NCBI RefSeq assembly: GCF_019042215.1
Contig: NZ_JAHQCS010000183.1
Span: 1-42,516, forward strand
Source: Evansella tamaricis
GTDB taxonomy: Bacteria > Bacillota > Bacilli > Bacillales > Salisediminibacteriaceae
Length of the DNA stretch: 42,516 bases
Reading direction: 5' to 3'
The translations under genes and the position numbers were made by a program. Every line of letters begins with the position of its first letter. The first letter of the stretch is position 1. Below the pieces are notes generated by a model. It was not told the DNA's origin. It made no database searches and saw only the letters and a program-made list of their open reading frames with translations. Shown piece after piece: positions 35,404 to 42,516 of the stretch.

Positions 35404-36504
35404 TTATTTAGAACTTATTTTTTCATTTTCCCTTTTGTAGAGTCCTGAATCCACCAACTTAGAAATAAATTCATGGAATTGTGGGATATCCATCTGCTGA
35501 GCAGAATCAGATAGGGCTACGGCAGGATCAGGATGCACTTCAGCCATTACCCCGTCTGCTCCGATTGCCAATGCTGCCTTTGCCGTTGGTAATAATAAAT
35601 CTCTGCGGCCAGTAGAATGAGTAACATCAACCCAAACTGGTAAATGAGTTTCTTGTTTTAGAATTGGTACAGCAGATATATCTAAAGTGTTCCTTGTTGC
35701 TTTTTCATACGTTCTAATTCCACGTTCACAAAGCATAATATTCCCGTTTCCTTTTGAGTGAATGTATTCTGCTGCATTAATAAATTCTTCAATGGTAGCT
35801 GCCAACCCTCGTTTTAGAAGGACTGGTTTATTGACACTACCTGCAGCTTTGAGTAACTCAAAATTCTGCATGTTTCTTGCTCCAATTTGAATGACATCCA
35901 CATAATCCACTGCCATCTCTATATCCTGAGGACTGACAATCTCACTAATAACTGCAAGGTCATACTTTTTGGCAACATCTTTTAATATTTTCAGACCTTC
36001 TTCTCCCAATCCTTGAAAGTCATATGGAGAAGTACGTGGTTTGAAGGCACCGCCACGGATAAATTTGATTCCTTGGTATTTTAATGCTTTCGCCACTTCT
36101 TCCACTTGTTCATAACTCTCTACAGAACATGGCCCCGCAATTAACCGTTGTTTTCCATCTCCCACAGTCTCTCCCTTTATGGAAACAATAGTATCTTCCG
36201 GATGTTTTTTTCTGGAAACTAAAAGAGCTTTTCGATGATCATCCTCTTGTAATTCCAAACTAGCTTTGAAAATTTGTTTAAAAATGTGTTGCAATGTACC
36301 AGTTTCGAATGGTCCCTTATTGTTTTCCGCAATTAAGTTGAGCATTTTTCTTTCTCTAACAGGGTCAAATCTATTGATCCCCTGTGAACTCTTTACTTTG
36401 CCAATTTCTTGTACAAGTCTGGCACGTTCATTAATTAAGTCCATCAGTTGCATGTTTACCTCATCCAACTGCTTTCTCAATTCTTCCAGTTGTTCATTAC
36501 CCAT
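35404..36504 (-). CDS. aroA: Chorismate mutase-DAHP synthase fusion
   Basis: A bifunctional enzyme at the entry of aromatic amino acid synthesis (B. subtilis aroA/aroG type). 366 residues: an N-terminal AroQ-type chorismate mutase ([29 protein letters not shown], about 1-85), which also senses chorismate/prephenate, and a DAHP synthase barrel ([81 protein letters not shown]). It does not carry the 5-enolpyruvylshikimate function of E. coli aroA. GGGAGGAA precedes the ATG. Confidence 0.96.
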   Translation of the reverse strand: MGNEQLEELRKQLDEVNMQLMDLINERARLVQEIGKVKSSQGINRFDPVRERKMLNLIAENNKGPFETGTLQHIFKQIFKASLELQEDDHRKALLVSRKKHPEDTIVSIKGETVGDGKQRLIAGPCSVESYEQVEEVAKALKYQGIKFIRGGAFKPRTSPYDFQGLGEEGLKILKDVAKKYDLAVISEIVSPQDIEMAVDYVDVIQIGARNMQNFELLKAAGSVNKPVLLKRGLAATIEEFINAAEYIHSKGNGNIMLCERGIRTYEKATRNTLDISAVPILKQETHLPVWVDVTHSTGRRDLLLPTAKAALAIGADGVMAEVHPDPAVALSDSAQQMDIPQFHEFISKLVDSGLYKRENEKISSK

Positions 36505-36561
36505 TTAAAATTCCTCCCGTTACCTTCATACTTTCTACCATTATCTTATTGGTTACGGACT

Positions 36562-36590
36562 ATTATATACGATGATTGACATAATGTCAC
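36562..36590 (-). promoter_or_regulatory. Promoter of the DAHP synthase gene with overlapping palindrome
   Basis: On the minus strand GTGACA, 17 bases, TATAAT. The -35 is part of a 13-bp palindrome TGACATAATGTCA (36577-36589), which on the plus strand also offers TTGACA facing the FtsA-like gene. Confidence 0.65.
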
Positions 36591-36746
36591 GGGTTTTCCT
36601 TTAATAATTAAACGCTTTTAAGTGTTAAAGTATTTTGGTGTATTAATTGACACTTTATTGCTATATATGACATTTTTCAGCAAGTCTCAACCCCATGCTG
36701 TATAATAAAAATAAACTATAACTTCCCTTGAATTGAGGTGAATTAC

Positions 36747-38900
36747 TTGAAAAATAATAATGACCTGCCAATTTTTGCTTTAGATATTGGAACAAGGACC
36801 GTCGTCGGATTAATCTTACATAAAAACAAGGAATACCGTGTTGTTGATATTGTACGTGAGGAACATCTTGAACGTTCCATGTTAGACGGACAGATACACA
36901 ATGTCATCGCCGTTTCCTCTGTGATAAAAAATGTGAAACGACAATTGGAGCAAAGTCACGGACCTTTGCAGAAAGTATGTGTTGCTGCCGCCGGTCGTTC
37001 ATTAAAGACACAACGGGCAAGAGTAGAATTGAATATTAAAGGTAATCCAATTTTTGACCAACAAGCAGTTTTTCATCTCGAACTTAGCGCAGTTCAACAA
37101 GCTCAGTTTCTCCTCTCACAGAATAATGATGATAATAAACACAAAACAACTGATTATTGCGTAGGATACTCAGTTGTAGAATATCAGATTGATGGAGAAA
37201 AAATAGGTAGTTTGGTTGAACAACACGGGGAAATAGCTGCCGTAGAAGTAATTGCCACATTTTTACCGAGAATAGTGGTAGAGTCCTTAATTACAGCACT
37301 ACAAAAGGCGGATCTTGAATTAGAAGCACTCACACTAGAACCCATTGCTGCAATCCATGTCCTTATTCCCCCTTCCATGAGGAGATTAAATGTGGCACTG
37401 GTGGATATTGGTGCAGGGACATCAGATATTGCCATAACTAATTCAGGGACGGTTGTAGCATACGGAATGGTCCCGGTAGCCGGGGATGAAATTACGGAAG
37501 CGATTAGTGATCAATTTCTTCTCGACTTTCCAGATGCTGAGCAGTTAAAACGGGATTTATCCTTACATAACAATGTTACTTTAACAGATATCCTTGGATT
37601 TGAGACGGAGTATTCCCGTGAGGAAGTAGTTCAACAAATAGACTCTTCGATTGACGATCTGGCTAAAAAAATAAGCGAAGAGATACTCCAGCTTAATGGA
37701 AATTATCCGAAGGCAGTAATGCTTGTGGGTGGAGGAAGTATGACCCCAAAACTACCTGAAAAATTAGCATCTTATTTAAATCTCCCCCCTAACCGGGTTG
37801 CCATCAGGGGAATTGATGCTATACAAGGACTTACATTTGCACAAAAAATCGAATCAACACCTGAATTAGTTACCCCTATCGGAATTGCCATTGCTGCAAA
37901 AGAAAGTCCTGTACAGTATATTAGTATTTTGGTTAACGAGAAACCAGTCCGTCTGTTTGATATAAAAGAATTAACAATTGGGGACGGTCTTCTTACGAGT
38001 GGATTAGATATATCAACTCTGTACGGAAAACCAGGCTTAGCCAAAATGGTGAAAGTAAACGGAAGAGTTGTGACTATACCTGGCCAGCATGGATCAGCAC
38101 CTGTTATTAAAAGGAATGGAAAGCTAGCGGACTTAAGTGAACAAATTAGTCATGGCGACGTCATAGAAGTGGTTTCAGGAAATGATGGGGAAAATGGAGA
38201 AGCAACTATTCGGGACCTGTTAGATGATTCAAGTTCCCTTAAAATATTTTTTAATGAATCAGAATACGAAATTGAACCTGTGCTTTATAAAAATGGTAAA
38301 CTCACTTCACCTACTACCTTGTTGGAGGACAGGGATACTGTAGAGATCCAATTCCCTAAAACAATTAAAGATGTTTTCAAACAATTACATGTCACTCTTA
38401 CTCAGGAAGAAATTAACCTACTCCGTATTTATATAAACGGGGTAGAAAAGGTGTTGACTACCACTCCACAATTAACACTTAACGGACAAAGTGCAACTTC
38501 TGAATCCCCTGTCCATAACGGAGATTATATTGAATATAGTGAGGGGAAAAAAGAGTGTTATCTTGTTAAAGACATTCTCGGAAGTGATTTAGTTTATGAG
38601 ACAAAAATTGAAGTAGCTTTTAACGGTGAAAAAGTACAGTTAGTAAAAGATGTCGTAAAGGTTCTTCGAGGTGAAGAAAAACTATCTTTCAGTTCCCAAA
38701 TTTTCAATGGTGATAATTTAACTGTTATAAAAAAAGAAGCAACGCCATTTATTTTCCAAGATGTCTTTGCTGTTGTCACAGTGGAACGTCCTAATACCTT
38801 AAATAAACGGCCGCTTATTTTGAGAAACGAAGAGGAAACAACTTTCTCGGCAACGATTGAACATGGAGATAACTTAGCATTAAAATGGGTAAGTAGATAG
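36747..38900 (+). CDS. FtsA/PilM-like actin-fold ATPase with C-terminal repeat array
   Basis: 717 residues. The N-terminal ~385 are FtsA/PilM-like: phosphate-1 LDIGTRTVVG (12-21), an SHS2-like insertion region (GRSLKTQRARVELNI), phosphate-2 VDIGAGTSDIAI (219-230) and adenosine motif LVGGGSMTPKL (326-336). Residues ~432-717 hold about five segments of 50-65 residues; four begin with a motif like TIRDLL, TIKDVF, LVKDIL or FQDVF and four end in HGD or NGD followed by a strand. The C-terminal membrane-targeting helix of true FtsA is missing. The start is TTG, 6 bases after GAGGTG; a GTG 9 bases earlier lies inside that site. A division or cell-surface role is a guess. Confidence 0.88.
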   Translation: MKNNNDLPIFALDIGTRTVVGLILHKNKEYRVVDIVREEHLERSMLDGQIHNVIAVSSVIKNVKRQLEQSHGPLQKVCVAAAGRSLKTQRARVELNIKGNPIFDQQAVFHLELSAVQQAQFLLSQNNDDNKHKTTDYCVGYSVVEYQIDGEKIGSLVEQHGEIAAVEVIATFLPRIVVESLITALQKADLELEALTLEPIAAIHVLIPPSMRRLNVALVDIGAGTSDIAITNSGTVVAYGMVPVAGDEITEAISDQFLLDFPDAEQLKRDLSLHNNVTLTDILGFETEYSREEVVQQIDSSIDDLAKKISEEILQLNGNYPKAVMLVGGGSMTPKLPEKLASYLNLPPNRVAIRGIDAIQGLTFAQKIESTPELVTPIGIAIAAKESPVQYISILVNEKPVRLFDIKELTIGDGLLTSGLDISTLYGKPGLAKMVKVNGRVVTIPGQHGSAPVIKRNGKLADLSEQISHGDVIEVVSGNDGENGEATIRDLLDDSSSLKIFFNESEYEIEPVLYKNGKLTSPTTLLEDRDTVEIQFPKTIKDVFKQLHVTLTQEEINLLRIYINGVEKVLTTTPQLTLNGQSATSESPVHNGDYIEYSEGKKECYLVKDILGSDLVYETKIEVAFNGEKVQLVKDVVKVLRGEEKLSFSSQIFNGDNLTVIKKEATPFIFQDVFAVVTVERPNTLNKRPLILRNEEETTFSATIEHGDNLALKWVSR

Positions 38901-39276
38901 AAAAGCACAAGCGCCTATGGTCACGAGCGTAGGGCAGTGGAGGAATGACAACTTGAAGTCGCTCTTTGACTTCGGTTGTCACTTCCGAAGTGCCCCGTAG
39001 CGAGTAGGCGCTTGTGCTAGACAATGAAAAGCACAAGCGCCTATGGTCACGAGCGTAGGGCAGTGGAGGAATGACAACTTGAAGTCGCTCTTTGACTTCA
39101 GTTGTCACTTCCGAAGTGCCCCGCAGCGAGTAGGCGCTTGTGCTAGACAATGAAAAGCACAAGCGCCTATGGTCACGAGCGTAGGGCAGTGGAGGAATGA
39201 CAACTTGAAGTCGCTCTTTGACTTCGGTTGTCACTTCCGAAGTGCCCCGTAGCGAGTAGGCGCTTGTGCTAGACAA
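38901..39276. repeat. Three tandem 126-bp palindromic repeat units
   Basis: Units at 38901-39026, 39027-39152 and 39153-39276, the last lacking the 2-base end. They are almost identical; unit 2 differs by two transitions. Each has perfect 14-bp outer arms (AGCACAAGCGCCTA / TAGGCGCTTGTGCT), an inner hairpin (GACAACTTGAAGTC paired with GACTTCGGTTGTC) and ACTTCCGAAGT. The first unit begins directly after the stop codon of the FtsA-like gene. The same family occurs at 1-110. Confidence 0.95.
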
Positions 39277-39403
39277 GCCCGAAGCTGCCAAACCTTATAC
39301 ATTTTATCTTTCTAATAAGGTCCCCCAATAGCAAATACGAGGGCACTGAAAAAGTTGTTTTAATTTCAGTGCCCTCAGAAAATGTTGCTGGGAGACCATT
39401 TAA
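39277..39403. other. Region between the repeats and ytxJ with two hairpins
   Basis: It contains a weak hairpin ACCTTAT / ATAAGGT (39292-39321) and then the long perfect stem GAGGGCACTGAAA / TTTCAGTGCCCTC (39339-39351 and 39364-39376). The latter probably ends the ytxGHJ transcript but has no T run. Together with the tandem repeats it makes a gene-free stretch of about 500 bases. Confidence 0.7.
39339..39376 (-). terminator. Probable terminator hairpin of ytxGHJ
   Basis: Perfect 13-bp stem located 28 bases past the ytxJ stop. Neither strand has a real T run after it, so it may instead be an mRNA-stabilising hairpin. Confidence 0.55.
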
Positions 39404-39733
39404 TTATTTCTTATAGGAACTCTTCAAACTATCTTTTGTTACCCTCCAATGGGAATCATGCCAAGTTACCTTTTCATTTTCAAAAAGAATTGCCTGTGGA
39501 GATTCATGTTTGATTTGGAATTTCTCTGCAATATAATTTGATAATGGCCTTGCCTCTTGAACATTTAAATAGTACACAGGAACATCCGTGTTTTCTTCAG
39601 CAAAATTTTCCGTTTCCTTATATGCCTCATGACTAATGGGACATGTTGTGCTATTTTTTAATAGAAAAAATCTTTCATTGTCCTTAAATAATTGTTCAAG
39701 TTCCTTTTGTTGACTAATTTTCTTGAAGCTCAT
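39404..39733 (-). CDS. ytxJ: Bacilliredoxin-like general stress protein YtxJ
   Basis: A 109-residue thioredoxin-fold protein of the YtxJ family. The redox site is a monothiol-type CPIS (KNSTTCPISHEAYKE, Cys31), and the conserved QAILFENEKVTWHDSHW follows near 80-95. In B. subtilis it belongs to the sigma-B/sigma-H-controlled ytxGHJ stress operon. ATG 39733 follows AAGGAG, 17 bases after ytxH. Confidence 0.93.
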   Translation of the reverse strand: MSFKKISQQKELEQLFKDNERFFLLKNSTTCPISHEAYKETENFAEENTDVPVYYLNVQEARPLSNYIAEKFQIKHESPQAILFENEKVTWHDSHWRVTKDSLKSSYKK

Positions 39734-39750
39734 TTTTTTCTCCTTATCTG

Positions 39751-40224
39751 CTATTCCTTATTTTTTTCCTTTTCTTCTACTTCCCTTACTAATTCTTCCA
39801 CAGACCGTTGTAAATCTTCCACTTCTTTTTTTACAGAAGCCGCTATCTCTTCACTAATTCCTTCTAAGTCGTCCGTTAAGCTATCTGCCGATTCCGTTAG
39901 CTCAGCCATATCTTTGCGAACTGAAGTAGCCAAATCTTTTACCTTCTCAAGTAAGGTGTTGGATTGGTCTGAAACAGAACGGGCAAAATTGGTCGTACCT
40001 TCCTTCGCAGAAGTAGCAATTTGATTTCCCTTTTCCACAGCAGTATTTGTCCAATCAGCTGTAAATTCCTTTGCTACTTTTGCTTGTTCATTAATATCAT
40101 GACGTAGTTCTTTTCCGGACTTAGGTGCAAATAAAAGTGCTGCAGCAGCCCCAACAAAGCCCCCGATTAAAGTACCGATAAAAAAGTCCTTCGTATTCAT
40201 GCCGTTGTTATTATTCTCGCCCAT
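39751..40224 (-). CDS. ytxH: YtxH family general stress protein
   Basis: 157 residues. The N-terminal glycine-rich transmembrane segment followed by the family signature (FFIGTLIGGFVGAAAALLFA, then PKSGKELR, about 14-41) is typical of YtxH. The rest is an amphipathic helical, late-embryogenesis-like stretch, and the end is a Glu/Lys-rich coiled coil. It lies between ytxG and ytxJ with short spacing in one operon. The precise function is not known. Confidence 0.94.
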   Translation of the reverse strand: MGENNNNGMNTKDFFIGTLIGGFVGAAAALLFAPKSGKELRHDINEQAKVAKEFTADWTNTAVEKGNQIATSAKEGTTNFARSVSDQSNTLLEKVKDLATSVRKDMAELTESADSLTDDLEGISEEIAASVKKEVEDLQRSVEELVREVEEKEKNKE

Positions 40225-40246
40225 GATATTCCCAACCTTTCGTATA

Positions 40247-40690
40247 TTATTTTTTATCTTCTTTCTTATTTTCTCTTAACCTTTTCTTCTCTTTCCACTT
40301 TTGCCATAAGTCCATCGCAGCATTACCCCATTGAACAGCTTGCGCAACTTGTTCTGATTTTTGATCCGCTGTTTGCGATACAGTATCAGAAACTCGTTTC
40401 ACAGATCTATTTAACCTTTGTAAGGAATCTCCTAAATCTTTAGCAGCACTGAAGATGGAATTTAGGGCATCTGATTTCTGCTGTATATCATCTGCTAATC
40501 GGTTCGTCTTATGTAATAATTGGGTAGATTCTTGAGATATACCATCAATTTGTTTTTGTAAATCCTCTACTGTTGTTCCCAGATTATCCATTGTCTTTTT
40601 CATGGAAATTAATGTCTTAATTAAATAATACACTAAAAATGCAAAGGCAACAGCAATTATTGCCACACTTATATACAATAAATTATGCAT
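40247..40690 (-). CDS. ytxG: DUF948 domain general stress protein YtxG
   Basis: 147 residues: an N-terminal membrane helix (LLYISVAIIAVAFAFLVYYLI, about 4-24), then a DUF948-type amphipathic coiled coil (MKKTMDNLGTTVEDLQKQIDGI) and a Lys/Glu-rich C terminus. ATG 40690 follows GAGGAGGTG 6 bases upstream; the longer frame starts at a TTG inside that site. First gene of ytxGHJ. In B. subtilis the operon has sigma-B and sigma-H promoters; I could not identify such a site with confidence here. Confidence 0.92.
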   Translation of the reverse strand: MHNLLYISVAIIAVAFAFLVYYLIKTLISMKKTMDNLGTTVEDLQKQIDGISQESTQLLHKTNRLADDIQQKSDALNSIFSAAKDLGDSLQRLNRSVKRVSDTVSQTADQKSEQVAQAVQWGNAAMDLWQKWKEKKRLRENKKEDKK

Positions 40691-40916
40691 TAACTTACAC
40701 CTCCTCAAGTCTATTGTAGTTATAAAATGATTTTCTGCAAATATAGACGAGATAGCAATTAAACTTCATGTATTCTTTTATCTACCTAACACCATTCTAC
40801 AATTTTTTAAGAATTCCTGCTATTTAATTGCACCAAATGTCTACTAGTATCCGGTGAAAAAAATGTGTAAAATAATAATTAGATTGTCTAAACATTTCTT
40901 TTAGGAGGAAATTAAA

Positions 40917-42032
40917 ATGAGAGATCCTCGTATTCAAACATTAGCCAAAAATTTAATCAACTATTCCGTTAATCTACAAAAAGGTGAAAAGATCCTTATT
41001 GAGAATTTCGGTATTCAGAAAGAACTTGTCAACGCTCTAGTGGAAGAGACATATAATGCAGGTGGTCATCCATTTGTTTCCCTAAAAGAGCATGAAGTAA
41101 ACCGATCCTTATTAATTGGTGCTACGAAAGAACAGCAGGAATTAACAGCTGAGTTTGAAGCGTTTGTCATGAAGCAAATGGATGCATACATAGGTTTGCG
41201 TGCCGGTGATAATATTAATGAGTTATCCGATGTTCCTGATGACCAAATGGCTTTACATCAAAAAACGGTAGGTACAGTGGTTCACCGGGAAATTCGAGTA
41301 CCTAAAACAAAATGGGTTGTCCTTCGATATCCAAGTTCTTCCATGGCTCAGTTAGCTAAAATGAGTACTGCAGGTTTTGAAGATTTCTACTTTAATGTTT
41401 GTAATCTTGATTACAGCAAAATGGATAAAGCGATGGATGCTTTAGTAGATAGAATGAACCGGACAGATAAAGTCAGGATTACCGGAGAAGGTACTGACCT
41501 TACTTTTTCTATTAAAGATATTCCAGCTATCAAATGTGCCGGGCGATTAAATATCCCAGATGGGGAAGTGTATACGGCACCTGTTAAGGAATCCATAAAC
41601 GGAACAATCACGTATAATACTTCATCTCCTTATCAAGGTTTTACATTTGAGAATATTCAATTCACCTTTGAAAACGGAAAAATAATTCAAGCTAATTCAA
41701 ATAATAACGAAAAAATAAATGCCATTTTAAATACTGACGAAGGGGCAAGATACATTGGGGAGTTTGCAATTGGCGTTAACCCATACATTCTCCATCCAAT
41801 GCAGGACATTTTATTTGATGAAAAGATTGACGGTAGTTTCCACTTCACTCCTGGTCAAGCCTATGAAAATGCTTATAATGGCAATGACTCTGCTATTCAT
41901 TGGGATATCGTTAATATTCAGCGTCCTGAATATGGCGGAGGAAATATTTATTTTGACGATGAACTAATTCGTGAAAATGGCCGGTTTGTGGTAGATGATC
42001 TTAAAATGTTAAACCCCGAAAACCTAAAATAG
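40917..42032 (+). CDS. ampS: M29 family aminopeptidase
   Basis: A cytoplasmic metal-dependent aminopeptidase of the AmpS/AmpII (M29) family, 371 residues, somewhat shorter than the ~410 of B. subtilis AmpS. Family features are the N-terminal RIQTLAKNLINYSVNLQKGEKILIE, the metal-binding acidic segments around CAGRLNIPDGEVYTAPV and GEFAIGVNP, and a C-terminal SAIHWDIV with the HxD pair. TTAGGAGGA precedes the ATG. The gene order ampS-ytxGHJ is that of B. subtilis. Substrate preference is not visible. Confidence 0.9.
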   Translation: MRDPRIQTLAKNLINYSVNLQKGEKILIENFGIQKELVNALVEETYNAGGHPFVSLKEHEVNRSLLIGATKEQQELTAEFEAFVMKQMDAYIGLRAGDNINELSDVPDDQMALHQKTVGTVVHREIRVPKTKWVVLRYPSSSMAQLAKMSTAGFEDFYFNVCNLDYSKMDKAMDALVDRMNRTDKVRITGEGTDLTFSIKDIPAIKCAGRLNIPDGEVYTAPVKESINGTITYNTSSPYQGFTFENIQFTFENGKIIQANSNNNEKINAILNTDEGARYIGEFAIGVNPYILHPMQDILFDEKIDGSFHFTPGQAYENAYNGNDSAIHWDIVNIQRPEYGGGNIYFDDELIRENGRFVVDDLKMLNPENLK

Positions 42033-42230
42033 AAACTTGCTGACCTATCCGAAGTTTAAGGCTTTGTCAGAGGATAATATTGAAAGATGTTGCCAAATCT
42101 TATACATTTGTATCTTTAAAAAGCCTTATTTTGTAAACTTTGATGCTTTTTGAGAAAAGCTTGGAGAAGTGTAAGGCCGCGACTCCAGCGACGAGCAAAT
42201 CCCCTTGAATCAGCAACGAGTTGGCTCGAC
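42033..42230. other. Gene-free region after ampS
   Basis: No convincing gene. A weak hairpin follows ampS (CTGAC / GTCAG). Positions 42089-42117 resemble 39284-39311 (TGCCAAA, CTTATACATTT, TATCTTT shared). From about 42170 the sequence becomes GC-richer and leads into the tandem repeats. Confidence 0.6.
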
Positions 42231-42344
42231 GGACAGGATGTCCTAATATCGGGCGTGCCACAGGACGTGGCGTTTTGCCCGATGGACGGACAGGATGTCC
42301 TAATATCGGGCATGTCACAGGACGTGACGTTTTGCCCGATGGAC
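42231..42344. repeat. Two tandem 57-bp hairpin units
   Basis: Units at 42231-42287 and 42288-42344. Each has a short palindrome GGACAGGATGTCC and a longer hairpin: ATCGGGC / GCCCGAT outside and, inside, GCCAC / GTGGC in unit 1 but GTCAC / GTGAC in unit 2. The two copies thus differ by a paired change that keeps the stem. Confidence 0.92.
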
Positions 42345-42421
42345 GGATAAGCTACAGAGCAATGCTTTTAGAGGAAGAGACAGGAAAGCGAGGTGAAGAC
42401 CCCGCAGACACGGTTTTGTCG

Positions 42422-42516
42422 GGGAGGCCGTGAAGGATTTCGGTCAGAAGATGCCTCAAGTTGTTCCCGAACAGGGAGGCCGTGAAGGATTTCGGTCGGA
42501 AGATGGCTCAAGTTGT
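42422..42516. repeat. Tandem 52-bp repeat, cut by the window end
   Basis: Unit 1 at 42422-42473 and unit 2 from 42474 to the window end (43 bases) share GGGAGGCCGTGAAGGATTTC and CTCAAGTTGT with two substitutions (CAG/CGG and GCC/GGC). No coding potential is believed. Confidence 0.88.

Noticed and set aside
36647-36675. Sigma-A promoter TTGACA for the FtsA-like gene
   Set aside because: The -35 is perfect, but no acceptable -10 lies at 16-18 bases; TATAAT at 36701 is too far away.
38901-39276. CRISPR array
   Set aside because: The units are 126 bp, contiguous and without unique spacers, and there are no cas genes.
38815-39291. A 158-residue minus-strand open frame with a repeated 42-residue unit
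   Set aside because: It exists only because the 126-bp repeat length is a multiple of three; it has no ribosome binding site and overlaps the FtsA-like gene.
42231-42344. CRISPR array or IS end
   Set aside because: There are two contiguous 57-bp units with no spacers, no transposase frame and no target duplication.
42100-42433. Several short overlapping open frames near the window end
   Set aside because: They run through tandem palindromic repeats on both strands, without ribosome binding sites.

Overview
The window looks like chromosome of a low-GC, endospore-forming member of the Bacillaceae. Supporting signs are strong purine-rich ribosome binding sites, TTG and GTG starts, an alpha/beta-type small acid-soluble spore protein, a YtfJ/GerW-type sporulation protein, a tyrosyl T-box leader, and a gene order that matches the ackA to ytxG part of the Bacillus subtilis map. 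The species cannot be named from the sequence. Almost everything is core-genome material; no phage, insertion sequence, CRISPR array, rRNA or tRNA gene was seen.

Layout. 1-1500: remnants of a dispersed palindromic repeat, a small hypothetical gene and an EcsC-family gene. 1684-7909 (minus): ackA, ytxK, tpx, ytfJ, ytfI, yteJ, sppA, with a 15-bp minisatellite upstream of ackA. 8084-13417: nadK (plus), then a YtcJ-type amidohydrolase, an SASP gene and the thiI/cysteine desulfurase pair (minus). 13638-19301: branched-chain amino acid carrier, a small exported or membrane-anchored protein, ezrA, hisJ, refZ and a free-methionine sulfoxide reductase. 19311-24089: rpsD behind a structured leader, then an orphan receiver protein and a large hybrid kinase with two complete kinase cores. 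24268-31561: T-box-controlled tyrS, a class A penicillin-binding protein with an extreme acidic/Asn-Gly tail, and acuABC without the usual acsA neighbour. 31690-36504 (minus): mtnN, motS, motP, ccpA and chorismate mutase-DAHP synthase. 36747-42032: an FtsA/PilM-like ATPase with a C-terminal array of repeated segments, three tandem 126-bp palindromic repeats, ytxJ, ytxH, ytxG and an M29 aminopeptidase. 42033-42516: a gene-free cluster of tandem structured repeats.

How the genes connect. Acetate overflow and its control (ackA, acuABC, ccpA) lie together with envelope and division genes (ezrA, refZ, the PBP, the FtsA-like protein), sulfur transfer to tRNA and thiamine (cysteine desulfurase, thiI), redox and stress functions (tpx, msrC, ytxGHJ) and Na+-type flagellar stators (motPS). 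Most terminators are clear, so the transcription units can be drawn.

The points that most deserve a second look are: the FtsA-like protein with about five C-terminal repeats; the 57-bp tandem hairpin whose two copies differ by a base-pair-preserving double change; the three near-identical 126-bp palindromic units directly after a stop codon; the 15-bp minisatellite in front of ackA; and the double-core hybrid kinase with its stand-alone receiver.
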